A DNA stretch of 44,457 bases from Deltaproteobacteria bacterium (GTDB lineage Bacteria; Desulfobacterota; DSM-4660; Desulfatiglandales; B25-G16). Under the pieces are notes generated by a model that searched no databases, was not told the origin of the DNA, and saw only the letters and a program-made list of their open reading frames with translations. The stretch lies in the NCBI GenBank assembly GCA_020351915.1, contig CP070673.1, forward strand, positions 4,844,889-4,889,345. The letters run 5' to 3'. This document shows, in pieces, positions 32,957 to 41,919 of this stretch (positions are counted from its first letter, which is position 1; every line of letters starts with the position of its first letter). The translations under genes were made by a program, and so were the position numbers.

Positions 32957-34843
32957 TTATGTTCCTTGTTCGTCATCCAGCGCTTCCAGGGCAGGTTTAG
33001 GCAACTTTGTCTTTCTCAATTGCCAAACCGTAACACCGATAAACAGGATGAATCCCGCAATTGACCATGCGTAGTTTTGAGTCACAAGGTAGGCTAAGAG
33101 CATAGTGAAGCACGCCACCAATAAGGCTCTTTCAGTTAGACTAAGCCTTGCCAAATAGTGATTACAAAACGTTACCTGAAGGGCCACGAGTATCATTATG
33201 CAAGCTGCTATTTGCACTGTGGCGGATAAAGGGTCAGAGGGCCGCAAAAATAATACGGGGCACCAGATTATCATGAATGGCAGCACAAAACCGGCTATCC
33301 CTGCTTTTGCGCTCTCAAACGCTGTTTTGAGGTATGGGGCGCCCGCTAACTCACATGCGAACAGCGAAGCCACAGCTACCGGTGGGGTAATAAAGGAAAA
33401 ACAGGCAAAGAAGAAGCAAAAGAAATGCGCTTGTAATACCTCTAAGCCTAATTTGAGCATGACAGGAGCCATCACCACCGCTACTAAGACGTATGCTGCA
33501 GAAGTAGGTACCCCACAGCCAAGAATAATTGACGCCACCATTGTCAGTGCCAGTACAATATTCAGGTTTCCACCACTCCATGCTTCTATCGCGCTGGGAA
33601 GCTTGACTCCCAAACCTGTCATTACTACAACACTTACTATAACCCCCACACAGGCGCAGCTCACACCAATTCGAGCTCCTCCAACGGCTCCTTGGACAAA
33701 TCCATTTACCAATTCCCTGAAAGATGGTCGCGTCTTCTTTCTAATCAGGCTCAAAACAGTAACGATTACTATAGCCCAGAATGCCACATACATTGCAGAG
33801 AACCCTTTCACCAAAAGAAACACCATAAGAGCTAGTGGAATAAGGAACAAAGGCGCACTCAGCAGCATTTCTTTTAGATCTACCTCTTCGGCCATTTGAG
33901 AAACATTCAATCTCACCGCTTGTAACTGTACATATATCCCGACGACTAGGAAATAGAGTATTGCCGGGATTGCAGCCACGACTATTATCTCTCTATAGGG
34001 ATAACCAGTGATACCAGACATCAGAAAGGCAGCTGCACCCATGACTGGTGGCATAATCTGCCCACCAGTTGAGGCCGCCGCTTCAATGCCACCGGCTTGT
34101 TCTGGCTTGTACCCCACCCTTTTCATTAGTGGTATAGTAAACGAGCCGGTGATGGCAACATTGGCTGCTGCCTGTCCAGTTACGCTTCCGACAAGTGAGC
34201 TCGTTACTACCGCTGCCATTGCAGGCCCACTTCTCACTACTCTTCCAATTAATCTACCAACTTGCATGAAAAAACCCGTTGCCTTCAAGGTTACCATTAG
34301 AGTCCCAAATAAGACGTACAAAAATATGAAGTTGGCTGACACACGCAAAATAGTCCCGTATATACCGGTAAGGCCGATTGACAGCGAGGAAATTGTCTTG
34401 CCTATTGACATATGTTGAGCACGAAAAGGCTCTGGAATGTGGTGACCCAGGAAAGCATACACAATGGCAACAGCAGCTAAAAGGGGTAACAGGAGTCCGA
34501 ATGAACGTCTAGTCGCTTCGAGAGCTAGCAAAATCAACAGAGCGCCTATGATCAAATCGGGAATAGTATTAAACATAGCACGGATCTCTAAATCCTCGTA
34601 GAAGATATGCACATAGCCGGTGGCAATCAGCGAAAGCAGAATAAACGCTATCAGGGGTAAGCGCCAGTGTTTCCGGCTCTTTCGGAGAGCGGTCAAAAAT
34701 ACCAGTATTAACGCCAGGCCCAAATGGATGTTTTGATGGGGAATCGGTCCCGCAACCATATATTGCGTATATGTTAGATGGTATATCGCCATGGGAATTC
34801 CAACTAGGACTATGGCGCCATCAACTACTTTCTCGAATTTCAC
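32957..34843 (-). CDS. TRAP transporter permease, fused 4TM/12TM type (TAXI system)
   Basis: This 628-residue hydrophobic protein is a fused TRAP permease as found with TAXI-type binding proteins. The first third has the small-subunit-like helices, with FNTIPDLIIGALLILLALEA, followed by FGLLLPLLAAVAIVYAFLGH. The large-subunit part shows SLVGSVTGQAAANVAITGSF, the GGIEAAASTGGQIMPPVMGA loop characteristic of this subgroup, and GCGVPTSAAYVLVAVVMAP near residue 440. FFACFSFITPPVAVAS closes the conserved core. It would import an organic acid, possibly glutamate-like or an aromatic acid, with sodium. The start is GTG, preceded by CCGGAGTAAGCAGGCA. It lies downstream of the TAXI protein gene on the same strand, with a strong hairpin in between. 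Confidence 0.92.
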   Translation of the reverse strand: MKFEKVVDGAIVLVGIPMAIYHLTYTQYMVAGPIPHQNIHLGLALILVFLTALRKSRKHWRLPLIAFILLSLIATGYVHIFYEDLEIRAMFNTIPDLIIGALLILLALEATRRSFGLLLPLLAAVAIVYAFLGHHIPEPFRAQHMSIGKTISSLSIGLTGIYGTILRVSANFIFLYVLFGTLMVTLKATGFFMQVGRLIGRVVRSGPAMAAVVTSSLVGSVTGQAAANVAITGSFTIPLMKRVGYKPEQAGGIEAAASTGGQIMPPVMGAAAFLMSGITGYPYREIIVVAAIPAILYFLVVGIYVQLQAVRLNVSQMAEEVDLKEMLLSAPLFLIPLALMVFLLVKGFSAMYVAFWAIVIVTVLSLIRKKTRPSFRELVNGFVQGAVGGARIGVSCACVGVIVSVVVMTGLGVKLPSAIEAWSGGNLNIVLALTMVASIILGCGVPTSAAYVLVAVVMAPVMLKLGLEVLQAHFFCFFFACFSFITPPVAVASLFACELAGAPYLKTAFESAKAGIAGFVLPFMIIWCPVLFLRPSDPLSATVQIAACIMILVALQVTFCNHYLARLSLTERALLVACFTMLLAYLVTQNYAWSIAGFILFIGVTVWQLRKTKLPKPALEALDDEQGT

Positions 34844-35019
34844 TGCCTGCTTACTCCGGTCTAACCTGTTTGCCTATTCGTACAATCCCCTTAACCTGAT
34901 GCTCTGGGTTGATGGCCTGTCGGTCCCTGAACCCCGATACAGCCCATTCTCGCCAGCACGCTACTTCCATCAAAAATGTCAATACAAAAGACGGCGACAC
35001 CATTGAGGTAACAAAGCTT

Positions 35020-35053
35020 GTAGGCGCTCTCACCTTTCAGTCAGAGCGCCTAC
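35020..35053 (-). terminator. Intercistronic hairpin between TAXI binding-protein and permease genes
   Basis: GTAGGCGCTCT (35020-35030) and AGAGCGCCTAC (35043-35053) form a perfect 11-bp stem with a 12-nt loop, 8 nt after the stop of the binding-protein gene as read on the minus strand. There is no T tract, so rather than full termination it may protect the upstream mRNA and lower permease expression, as seen in other binding-protein operons. That role is inference. Confidence 0.65.
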
Positions 35054-35061
35054 GCTCTACT

Positions 35062-36081
35062 CTACCACCCGAATTTAGCTCCCTTTTCCTTAAAGAATCG
35101 ACGTGCACCAGGGTGAAAATCCGCTTCAGTACCCGTTCTGGAAAGGTTCTCCTTAGTCAGGGCCTTCAGTATACCATGATAGCCTCCGAGCTTATCAGCA
35201 TTTTCATACATCACCCGGCATATCTCGTAAACTACCTTCTCGTCCATTTCAAGGTCGGCATACCACGCAAGGGCAGTGAGGTGTATGCCTAAAGGCTCGG
35301 TCTGCTTTGGGAATGTACCTGGCGCGATTTCCGTCCAAGTTATTGGAAAGCCAGTTTCTTCCAGCATCTTCTTAAACTTTTTCTCGGGGAAGTTAATATA
35401 ATAGACATCTTTTTTTGCCTCCACCGCCTCAGTAGCAGCTGGGTTTAGACGGTATTTTGTCCCGCCCATCCAACTCCCTGGTAAGTACATTACATCTATT
35501 GTTCCGTCTATCAAGGCATCTTTTGCCGCTCCCCAACCAAGGTACGCGGGCTTTACCCTGTCCCATACTCCCCAATATCTAAGTATTGTCTCCGATATTA
35601 GTGCGGGCGAGGAGTACCTTGCCATGATAGATACTTTCTTGCCTGCGAAATCTTCCAGCCGCTTAATGTTCTTATCGTAGGTGAAAAAACCACCGGTCAT
35701 TCGCGCTAACAAAGACACTATCCTTGCGCTTTTATATGGCTTCTTGTACGGAGCCTGCCCCTGAACTGCGGGATATAACGTCTCCACAGAGCAGTAAATT
35801 ACTGTGTTCTTCCTCTTCTCTGGCTCTTCCGCAAGCGTTCTTGCGTTCACCGCTGTCGACTTGGTTTCCGCACAAGTAGCTCGCAGCCAGGGACTGTTCT
35901 TATTGATAAGGTCAGCCATGCCAAATGACGCTACATAACCCAAACTGCCCAGCGGATTTGAAAGTATTCGGATTTCTACCGCAGCAGGCCCCGCAATAGC
36001 TGTTTGCTCAAGTGCGTAACCTACTAAGAACGTACCTATTAAAATGACACTTACAAATAAATGAACTAATATTCTCTTCAT
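35062..36081 (-). CDS. TAXI-family TRAP transporter solute-binding protein
   Basis: This 339-residue protein begins with a signal peptide (MKRILVHLFVSVILIGTFLV and a likely cleavage site soon after) and shows the TAXI-type lobes. EIRILSNPLGSLGYVASFGM opens the mature part; AGKKVSIMARYSSPALISET is the hinge-near segment; LIDGTIDVMYLPGSWMGG and VYEICRVMYENADKLGGYHG follow. It is exported and captures a ligand, probably an organic acid, for the permease encoded downstream. The start is ATG after GAAAGGAGCTGGGGAA. Unlike the DctP at 25865, this one has an intact signal peptide and is the working system of the two in the window. Confidence 0.9.
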   Translation of the reverse strand: MKRILVHLFVSVILIGTFLVGYALEQTAIAGPAAVEIRILSNPLGSLGYVASFGMADLINKNSPWLRATCAETKSTAVNARTLAEEPEKRKNTVIYCSVETLYPAVQGQAPYKKPYKSARIVSLLARMTGGFFTYDKNIKRLEDFAGKKVSIMARYSSPALISETILRYWGVWDRVKPAYLGWGAAKDALIDGTIDVMYLPGSWMGGTKYRLNPAATEAVEAKKDVYYINFPEKKFKKMLEETGFPITWTEIAPGTFPKQTEPLGIHLTALAWYADLEMDEKVVYEICRVMYENADKLGGYHGILKALTKENLSRTGTEADFHPGARRFFKEKGAKFGW

Positions 36082-36246
36082 TTCCCCAGCTCCTTTCTAT
36101 AACATTTTTAAGTTTGTGACTCCCATCCTTGCTTCAAACTCACAATTCTTTCACCCCCTTTCATCATGGGGGCCGTTTAATTTTGATCTTAGCTTCGATT
36201 TTGACTAGCTGTAGCCCTGTTTCACCCACAATTCAAATCCCAGCTC

Positions 36247-36498
36247 TCAGCTGCATTCTTGCTCCAACATTGCCAACTCCTCAAAGCCGATTCTTAAACA
36301 GCCTCCCTTGGAATAAGTTAGCTGTTTTTCCAGATCGGTGAAAAGGTGGGTAAGCACCCACATTCCTTCAACCTGTCTGGGCTCCATGGTTGCCGTCCTA
36401 TAAACATACGGAACTTTAACAGCTGTTCCGCCACCTGTCAATATCAGGATTATTGCTATAATGAACACAGTCACCACAACCCCAATGAAGGTTATCAT
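36247..36498 (-). CDS. Small membrane protein of unknown function upstream of the TAXI gene
   Basis: This 83-residue ORF begins with one strong membrane segment (MITFIGVVVTVFIIAIILIL), then a Gly-rich turn and a soluble tail of about 55 residues with two Cys. A purine-rich AAAGGAGAG lies a little far upstream of the ATG. It is on the same strand as the TAXI gene, 165 nt upstream, so it may be in the same operon. I do not recognise a family. The membrane helix and position make it more likely real than a chance frame, but this is uncertain. Confidence 0.5.
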   Translation of the reverse strand: MITFIGVVVTVFIIAIILILTGGGTAVKVPYVYRTATMEPRQVEGMWVLTHLFTDLEKQLTYSKGGCLRIGFEELAMLEQECS

Positions 36499-37690
36499 TC
36501 ATCTCTACTCTCCTTTTTCATATTTCCTAATCTACGATTGAATGGTTATCCGGATTCATGTTAACAGTTATTAACCTGCTCGGGTGATCGTGTCATACTT
36601 GAATAATAGATCTCATGGTTATAGTAGTTTGTTTACGTATAGAAGCTATGTAATCCTTGATCTGTATGATCTTTTGAATAAATGTCATATAAGATATCTT
36701 TAAGAAAACATATCTACCGCTTATGCCTTTAGCCCCGCATATGTAACGGTTGAGCAATTTAGACAGGCTGTCAGTAGACGATCGAGTAATTGGGATTCCC
36801 AAAACGACGATTAAGCCGATATAAGAATTCAGCCAGGTATCTTCCGAGATGTTTCGATCTGACACGAGCTTACCGCCTCGGATATTGCCTTTCCTGCGCC
36901 AGGGAGAAGAAACCCGTTTCAAACCTCAATTGAAAAGTACCTCCCAAATGAGTATCGCCTACGACATGCTCCTCTCTGCCTCACGACCGCTCTATATCAA
37001 TGCAATCATCATTCGTGCCTCAGAAGAATTCCATATGAATCTTGATCGTGAAAGCCTCGTCTCAGCTATCGCGAAGAACGTAAAGAGCGGCAGTCTGTTC
37101 AAAGGGGTCGTACCAAATACATTTACGATCTTGGATTCAGAAGCCGAAAACGGTCCCTGAAGTCGCTAACCCTTCAACACAGAGCAAAGGTTAGAGGAGG
37201 ACTATGGATTCCTTCAGCTTGGGCAGCATCATCAAAAGATCCACGTGCACTCATGTTCAAATCAATTCCGAGAATAACCGCACCTTTCCAAAGATGGGGG
37301 CCTTCTGGATTTCAGATTACTACTACAAGTGCCCGTGTATTAAAATCCACCGTGACGCCCGGACTGTCGGCGGAGTTTCCAGGTTCCTCCCTTCCTGATA
37401 GAGTTCACCTTTATCCGGCTATCCTGGCCTACACACGTATCGCCCCTGAATGAAAAATGATAAGAGCTCGCTTTTTATGCGCCGGAGCATAGGCAATCTG
37501 CCGTTGTGTTTCAATGACAAAGGGAGCCCAGAATGTCGTGGTAGGTGAAGACATTATGAAAGGGCTCCTGCCAGTTTCAGATAGTGGTCAATGTGCGACA
37601 AGTCACCTGGGGTATTGCTAACCGGCCGGAAAGTAAAGTACTTATCACTACCTTTTGATTTTGTCAATACATTATTTTGGTTCGGAACAA
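36499..37690. other. Mostly gene-free stretch with one possible winged-helix fragment
   Basis: Apart from the fragment at 36945-37160 I find nothing assignable. An ATG at 37204 after GAGGAGGACT opens a 64-codon frame with no recognisable family. It may be the start of a decayed gene. Confidence 0.4.
36945..37160 (+). CDS. Possible HARE-HTH-like winged-helix domain fragment
   Basis: The frame contains MSIAYDMLLSASRPLYINAI, followed by NLDRESLVSAIAKNV and FKGVVPNTFTILDSE. This has the pattern of a HARE-HTH/HB1-type winged helix (helix, DRESLVSA helix, then a final strand ending in F-x-I-L). About 70 residues fit that domain; the frame is open upstream to 36849 but without family resemblance and without a ribosome-binding site near ATG 36945. 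It may be a truncated regulatory or mobile-element gene. My identification is from pattern memory and is weak. Confidence 0.35.
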   Translation, partial: QMSIAYDMLLSASRPLYINAIIIRASEEFHMNLDRESLVSAIAKNVKSGSLFKGVVPNTFTILDSEAENGP

Positions 37691-37718
37691 TTGACTTTGG
37701 TCGGAGCTGAGGTATAAT
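37691..37718 (+). promoter_or_regulatory. Sigma70-type promoter for the second UbiD-ligase operon
   Basis: TTGACT (37691-37696) and TATAAT (37713-37718) are spaced by 16 bp. A GC-rich palindrome CCGGCCGG lies about 70 bp upstream (37622-37629), in a sequence resembling the motif found behind the UbiD promoter at 6753 and the mutase promoter at 19365. The leader to ATG 37886 is about 160 nt. Confidence 0.6.
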
Positions 37719-37885
37719 ACGAGCCCTGAGGATGAACATAAGTAGCCGAAAGGGGGTGGTAGTCTTCAAGGACTAATGCTTATTAAGGTGCCGGAGACAA
37801 TCGATGGTCGGCGATTAGCCTCCGACAGAAGAGTTTTTAGACAGTTTTAACTGGAGAATCGTAGCATGAGGAGGACAGACAACAG

Positions 37886-39331
37886 ATGCCCTTTCAAGAT
37901 CTAAGGGAATTTATTTCCAGATGTGAACAGCTAGGGGAATTACAGCGTGTAGAACGAGAGGTGGACTGGAATCTAGAAGCAGGGGCTATCACTCGCCGTT
38001 GCTGTGAACTATCGGCACCCGCCCCCTTTTTCCAGAAAATCAAGGGTTATCCACGGGGATATCGGATATTGGGTGCCTCTATGGCAACCTTTAAACGTCT
38101 GGCAATCGCGATGGAACTTAATCCTGAGGCATCTTTTAAGGAGATTGTAGAGGCGTATATGGACAGAAGAACCAAGCCAATCAAGCCTCGTCTGGCAAAG
38201 GATGGCCCCTGTAAGGAGAACGTCATTGCCGGCGATGCTGTGGACTTGTACAAATTACCCGCGCCTTATATACATGGTGGAGACGGCGGACGGTATATCA
38301 GCACATGGCATATCATAGCCACCAAGGATCCGGATAGCGGTTGGGTCAACTGGGGCATGTACCGACAGATGATAGCCAGTAAGAATACCCTTACAGGGCT
38401 CATAGCCCCGGCGCAGCATATAGGTATGATCTATCGCCAGAAATATGAAGCCAGGAACAAGCCAATGGAGTTCGCGGTGGCTATTGGAACCGAACCCATA
38501 ACTGCCTTGGTAGGACAAGCCCAGATACCTTACGGGGTAAGCGAGATGGATGTAATCGGAGGGATTCGAGGCGAACCTTTGGATGTGATCAAGGGTCAGA
38601 CGGTAGATCTTTTAGTGCCAGCTACTTCCGAAGTAGTTATTGAGGGCGAGGTGCCACCTAAAGAACGAACTCTGGAGGGGCCCTTTGGAGAATATGCTGG
38701 GTACAGGGCGATGCCGGTTCTACCCAGGCCTATATATAAAGTAAAGGCTATCACTCATCGGGATGACCCAATACTGACAATGTCCGTAATGGGTATAGCG
38801 GTAGATGACTCCGGTGTGTGCAATGGCATGACCTGCGCCGCCGAGGTATTTTCAAATTTGAAGACACTTGGATTACCGGTGACAGGTGTATATGTGCCGC
38901 CGGAAGGTTGTATAACTACCATCGTAATAGCTACCAAAGTACCTTATGCTAACATCGCCTCTCGTATAGCGAGCGCAGTTTTTGCGGGGCCCATGGGACA
39001 ACTCCTTTGCAAGGTGATAATAGTTGATGATGACGTGGATCCCACTAATATGAGAGAGGTTATACATGCCTGGGCGACCAAGTGTCACCCGGTGAGAGGC
39101 ACTACCGTTATTCCCTACGCAGTTTATGCACCAGCTGTACCGTATTACAGTCCAGAAGAAATAAATGATAATCACGGCTCTATAGTTTATTACGACTGCA
39201 CCTATCCATACCGTTGGCCGAAAGAAGCCAAGGCGGTGAGGTCTTCCTTCAGGGATATATACCCGGAAGAAATTAAACAGCGAGTACTGACCAACTGGCA
39301 GAAATATGGCTTTGAGGAGGGAATATGCTAA
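37886..39331 (+). CDS. UbiD-family (de)carboxylase, second copy
   Basis: This 481-residue protein is a second UbiD-family enzyme, with the expected prenylated-FMN catalytic residues: Arg160 in GMYRQM and Glu264/Glu269 in LEGPFGEYAGY. It also has CKENVIAGDAVDLYKLPAPY and THRDDPILTMSVMG. It resembles the protein at 7038 in order and length but differs in many residues, so they are paralogues with possibly different substrates. AGGAGGACAGACAACAG precedes the ATG. The CoA ligase gene overlaps it by 7 nt (ATGCTAA), which implies coupled translation and a joint pathway: carboxylation followed by CoA activation, or ligase action on a decarboxylation product. Direction is not readable from sequence. 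Confidence 0.93.
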   Translation: MPFQDLREFISRCEQLGELQRVEREVDWNLEAGAITRRCCELSAPAPFFQKIKGYPRGYRILGASMATFKRLAIAMELNPEASFKEIVEAYMDRRTKPIKPRLAKDGPCKENVIAGDAVDLYKLPAPYIHGGDGGRYISTWHIIATKDPDSGWVNWGMYRQMIASKNTLTGLIAPAQHIGMIYRQKYEARNKPMEFAVAIGTEPITALVGQAQIPYGVSEMDVIGGIRGEPLDVIKGQTVDLLVPATSEVVIEGEVPPKERTLEGPFGEYAGYRAMPVLPRPIYKVKAITHRDDPILTMSVMGIAVDDSGVCNGMTCAAEVFSNLKTLGLPVTGVYVPPEGCITTIVIATKVPYANIASRIASAVFAGPMGQLLCKVIIVDDDVDPTNMREVIHAWATKCHPVRGTTVIPYAVYAPAVPYYSPEEINDNHGSIVYYDCTYPYRWPKEAKAVRSSFRDIYPEEIKQRVLTNWQKYGFEEGIC

Positions 39332-40890
39332 TCGGTGAAACACTCGAATGCAATACTGAGAAATATGGTAACAGGTTGGCTATGGTAGACGAAAGTGGTA
39401 ACCGGCTTACCTGGAGCGCTTTCAACGCGAGGGTAAACAAACTGGCTCACGCCCTATTAGACAGAGGTATAAAAAAGGGCGACCGAGTAGCTATGGTATC
39501 TGAGAATTGTAACCAGTACGCTGAAGTTATGTTTGCGACGTCAAAGATCGGGGCGATCATGGCGCCATTAAACTATAGATTGACAGAGCAACAGCTATCG
39601 CTGGCAATAGATGACTGTCAGCCGAAGGCCTTCTTCGTGCAAAACAAGTTCCACGGCTTAATTAACTCGATGCAATCGCATCTAAAGAGTGTAGAAAGCT
39701 ATGTAGGCCTGGGTGCAGGCCATGGCTACAGTTACGATTACGAATCTCTTATAATCCCTTATTCGGAACACGATCCTCAAGTTGACCTCAACGAGGATGA
39801 CGCCCATATGATCGTTTTCAGTACCGGCACTACTGGTTCAAGCAAAGGTGTGGCAATCACCCACAGGCAAAGGATCTTGGGCGCGCTGGGAACCGCTATG
39901 AACATGGCGATCTCACTGGATGAAATAGTTCTAATCGGACAACCACTGTTTGTAATAGGTGGACAAGCCTGGCTGTTCGCTGCTTTTATCAAAGGGGCTG
40001 CGTCGGCTATTCACGCTTTCTCCGGAAAGAGCTTTGCCGAAATGATAGAAAAGGAAAAGGTAACCAGCTTTTCTGTAAGTCCAGCCAGGTATCAAATAAT
40101 TCGTGAATACCTCGATACTTGTGGACGAAGCTATGATTTTGGAAGCGTGCGATATCTTCGTATTTCAGGGGGACAACCCTGCCCGAGTAAGAAACTAAAG
40201 GAAATTGCAGACTACTTCAAGATTTACGACGTGGGTAAGCTCTATGGAATGACAGAGGTACCTTCAGGTGGTACCTGCCTTCTCCCTGAAGAGGCAGCTC
40301 CCGCTCTTCGCCCGGGGGCTACGGAGAAGGAAATACGCCGACTTGACAGCGTCGGCAAACCAACCTTTTTTAATCGGTTAAGAATCGTGGGCGAGAATGA
40401 TCAAGATTTGCCGCCGGGAAAGATCGGTGAGGTTTTACTAAAGGGAGACCTAGTTAATACCAGGTGCTACTGGAACCATCCCGAGCTCAACGAACGCGCC
40501 TTCAAGAACGGCTGGTTCTATACTTCAGATTTAGGTTTTCTGGATGAGGACGGCTTTTTTTACTTTGTAGAGAGAAAAGACTCTATGATAAAAAGTGGTG
40601 GATTCTTTGTGGCAGCCAAGGAGGTGGAAAAGGTTATCCTGCAGCACCCGGCTGTGTCCGAAGTCGCAGTGGTAGGGATTCCGGATGACCGTTGGGGGCA
40701 GATGGTTAAAGCGGCAGTAGTGCTGAAACACGGTCAAAGTGTTAGCGAAGAAGATTTGAAAACTCACTGCAGGAAATATTTGGCGAGATACCAGGTTCCC
40801 AAATCTATGCGCTTTGTCCCCCAAATACCTAAGGAACCAACTTACGGGAAAATCTTGATGCCACAGCTTAAGCAGCTACTTCACTCTTAG
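39325..40890 (+). CDS. AMP-forming acyl-CoA synthetase (ANL superfamily), aromatic- or carboxylic-acid CoA ligase
   Basis: This 521-residue protein carries all core motifs of AMP-forming ligases. The ATP P-loop is FSTGTTGSSKGVAITH (about residues 161-176). The YGMTE motif (A5) stands near residue 311 and is followed by a PSGGTCLLP stretch. The hinge region YTSDLGFLDEDGFFYFVERK is near 396-415, and the final PKEPTYGKIL gives the catalytic lysine of the C-terminal domain. It makes an acyl-adenylate and then the CoA thioester. The start overlaps the UbiD stop, after GAGGAGGGAAT. The pairing UbiD-ligase parallels anaerobic benzene carboxylation (AbcA with benzoate-CoA ligase) and similar modules, but specificity cannot be assigned. 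The dead ligase at 8861 shares its layout. Confidence 0.93.
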   Translation: MLIGETLECNTEKYGNRLAMVDESGNRLTWSAFNARVNKLAHALLDRGIKKGDRVAMVSENCNQYAEVMFATSKIGAIMAPLNYRLTEQQLSLAIDDCQPKAFFVQNKFHGLINSMQSHLKSVESYVGLGAGHGYSYDYESLIIPYSEHDPQVDLNEDDAHMIVFSTGTTGSSKGVAITHRQRILGALGTAMNMAISLDEIVLIGQPLFVIGGQAWLFAAFIKGAASAIHAFSGKSFAEMIEKEKVTSFSVSPARYQIIREYLDTCGRSYDFGSVRYLRISGGQPCPSKKLKEIADYFKIYDVGKLYGMTEVPSGGTCLLPEEAAPALRPGATEKEIRRLDSVGKPTFFNRLRIVGENDQDLPPGKIGEVLLKGDLVNTRCYWNHPELNERAFKNGWFYTSDLGFLDEDGFFYFVERKDSMIKSGGFFVAAKEVEKVILQHPAVSEVAVVGIPDDRWGQMVKAAVVLKHGQSVSEEDLKTHCRKYLARYQVPKSMRFVPQIPKEPTYGKILMPQLKQLLHS

Positions 40891-41919
40891 TCCGATATTG
40901 CTGATTTGTGCCAAGAACTCGCTTTTTGTGGGCCGAAGTACAGGACATTTGCCCTTGCGTGTCAGCGGCAAAGAAAGCCCGTGAGGTTGGAGTTGCTCAT
41001 TTTCATTTGGTATGGGACTTTGGCGGGCAGGTGGCTTTGGGTAGTGGCCTGGCCTTTTTTTCCATATTCCCAGATGCTTGAGGCTCTTTTTGGCCTGCCC
41101 GCCATCGCAAGCTCAGGCGAGGCAGTCGGGAGGGAGCTCTTCGTCTTCAATTGAGGCGATAATCCTCATTCTTCCCTGGCACGTGGGACAGGTTCTTTTG
41201 CATAAGAAATGAATCAACGGCTTGGAATGTGTAACTTGTGTTGACCTTCACTAAGGCGAACCATTATGGCATGAGTTATTCTCCAGGGGAGCTAAGCGGG
41301 GCAACTTCATTTACCCCTGCAAAACAGGGCAATCCAATATATGCTAATATTTGAGTTTACAAGCACGTTCATAACAAGGAGTATTTTCGAAAAGTAGCAT
41401 CTAACAGGGTAAATCTTCTCAATGAGCCTGGTCCCGTTTGTGCCAAAGTGTTTGCATGTTCTGTTTTTTTCTAGCAGGTAGCGTATCAGGCCATCGTGGT
41501 TGTTTTTTTTTGCGTCTACCCCGAGATAGCTTATGTCATACCCATACTGCTATCATGTGCTCGCCTTTATGAGGGGCAGGGTAGCACACAGTACGGCTTA
41601 GCCTGTTAGACTTGCCTGAAGAGGGACCTCCCTATACAACAGGGTAGGGCCACCCCGGGGCACCGAAGCCTTTTTGCTTACTCCGATCCCCTTTGCTTTA
41701 GAGACACCTTAAGATGCTTTCTCGATGGAGGTCATTCTCTCGTGGGAAAACCCGCCTGCCCAGGAGTGTGAAGCATTGTGGGCAGGGAGGCGCAGATAAC
41801 ATAGCAAGACAGATTTTCCCTTACCTCTTGTTCTCCGGGAAGGATTCTGGGGCGAGAAAAGACACTGAACCTGGAGCGGCGGCAGGCAAGGAGCATATCG
41901 TCCAGATTCTTTTGTTATT
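40891..41919. other. Gene-poor stretch after the UbiD-ligase operon
   Basis: No intact gene. A short open minus-strand stretch at about 41376-41555 reads protein-like (LGVDAKKNNHDGLIRYLLEK, then FGTNGTRLIEKIYP) but ends at stops on both sides and could not be assigned. A plus-strand frame at 40906-41154 has no family signature. The region is probably decayed genes. Confidence 0.35.

Noticed and set aside
33198-33899. 233-codon plus-strand frame inside the TRAP permease
   Set aside because: Antisense shadow of a strongly supported permease gene; composition is that of reversed membrane-helix codons.
34909-35292. 127-codon plus-strand frame across the end of the TAXI binding-protein gene
   Set aside because: It overlaps the conserved C-terminus of the TAXI protein and the intercistronic hairpin, and lacks family features.
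40906-41154. 82-codon plus-strand frame after the CoA ligase
   Set aside because: No ribosome-binding site, no family signature, and the region is otherwise decayed.
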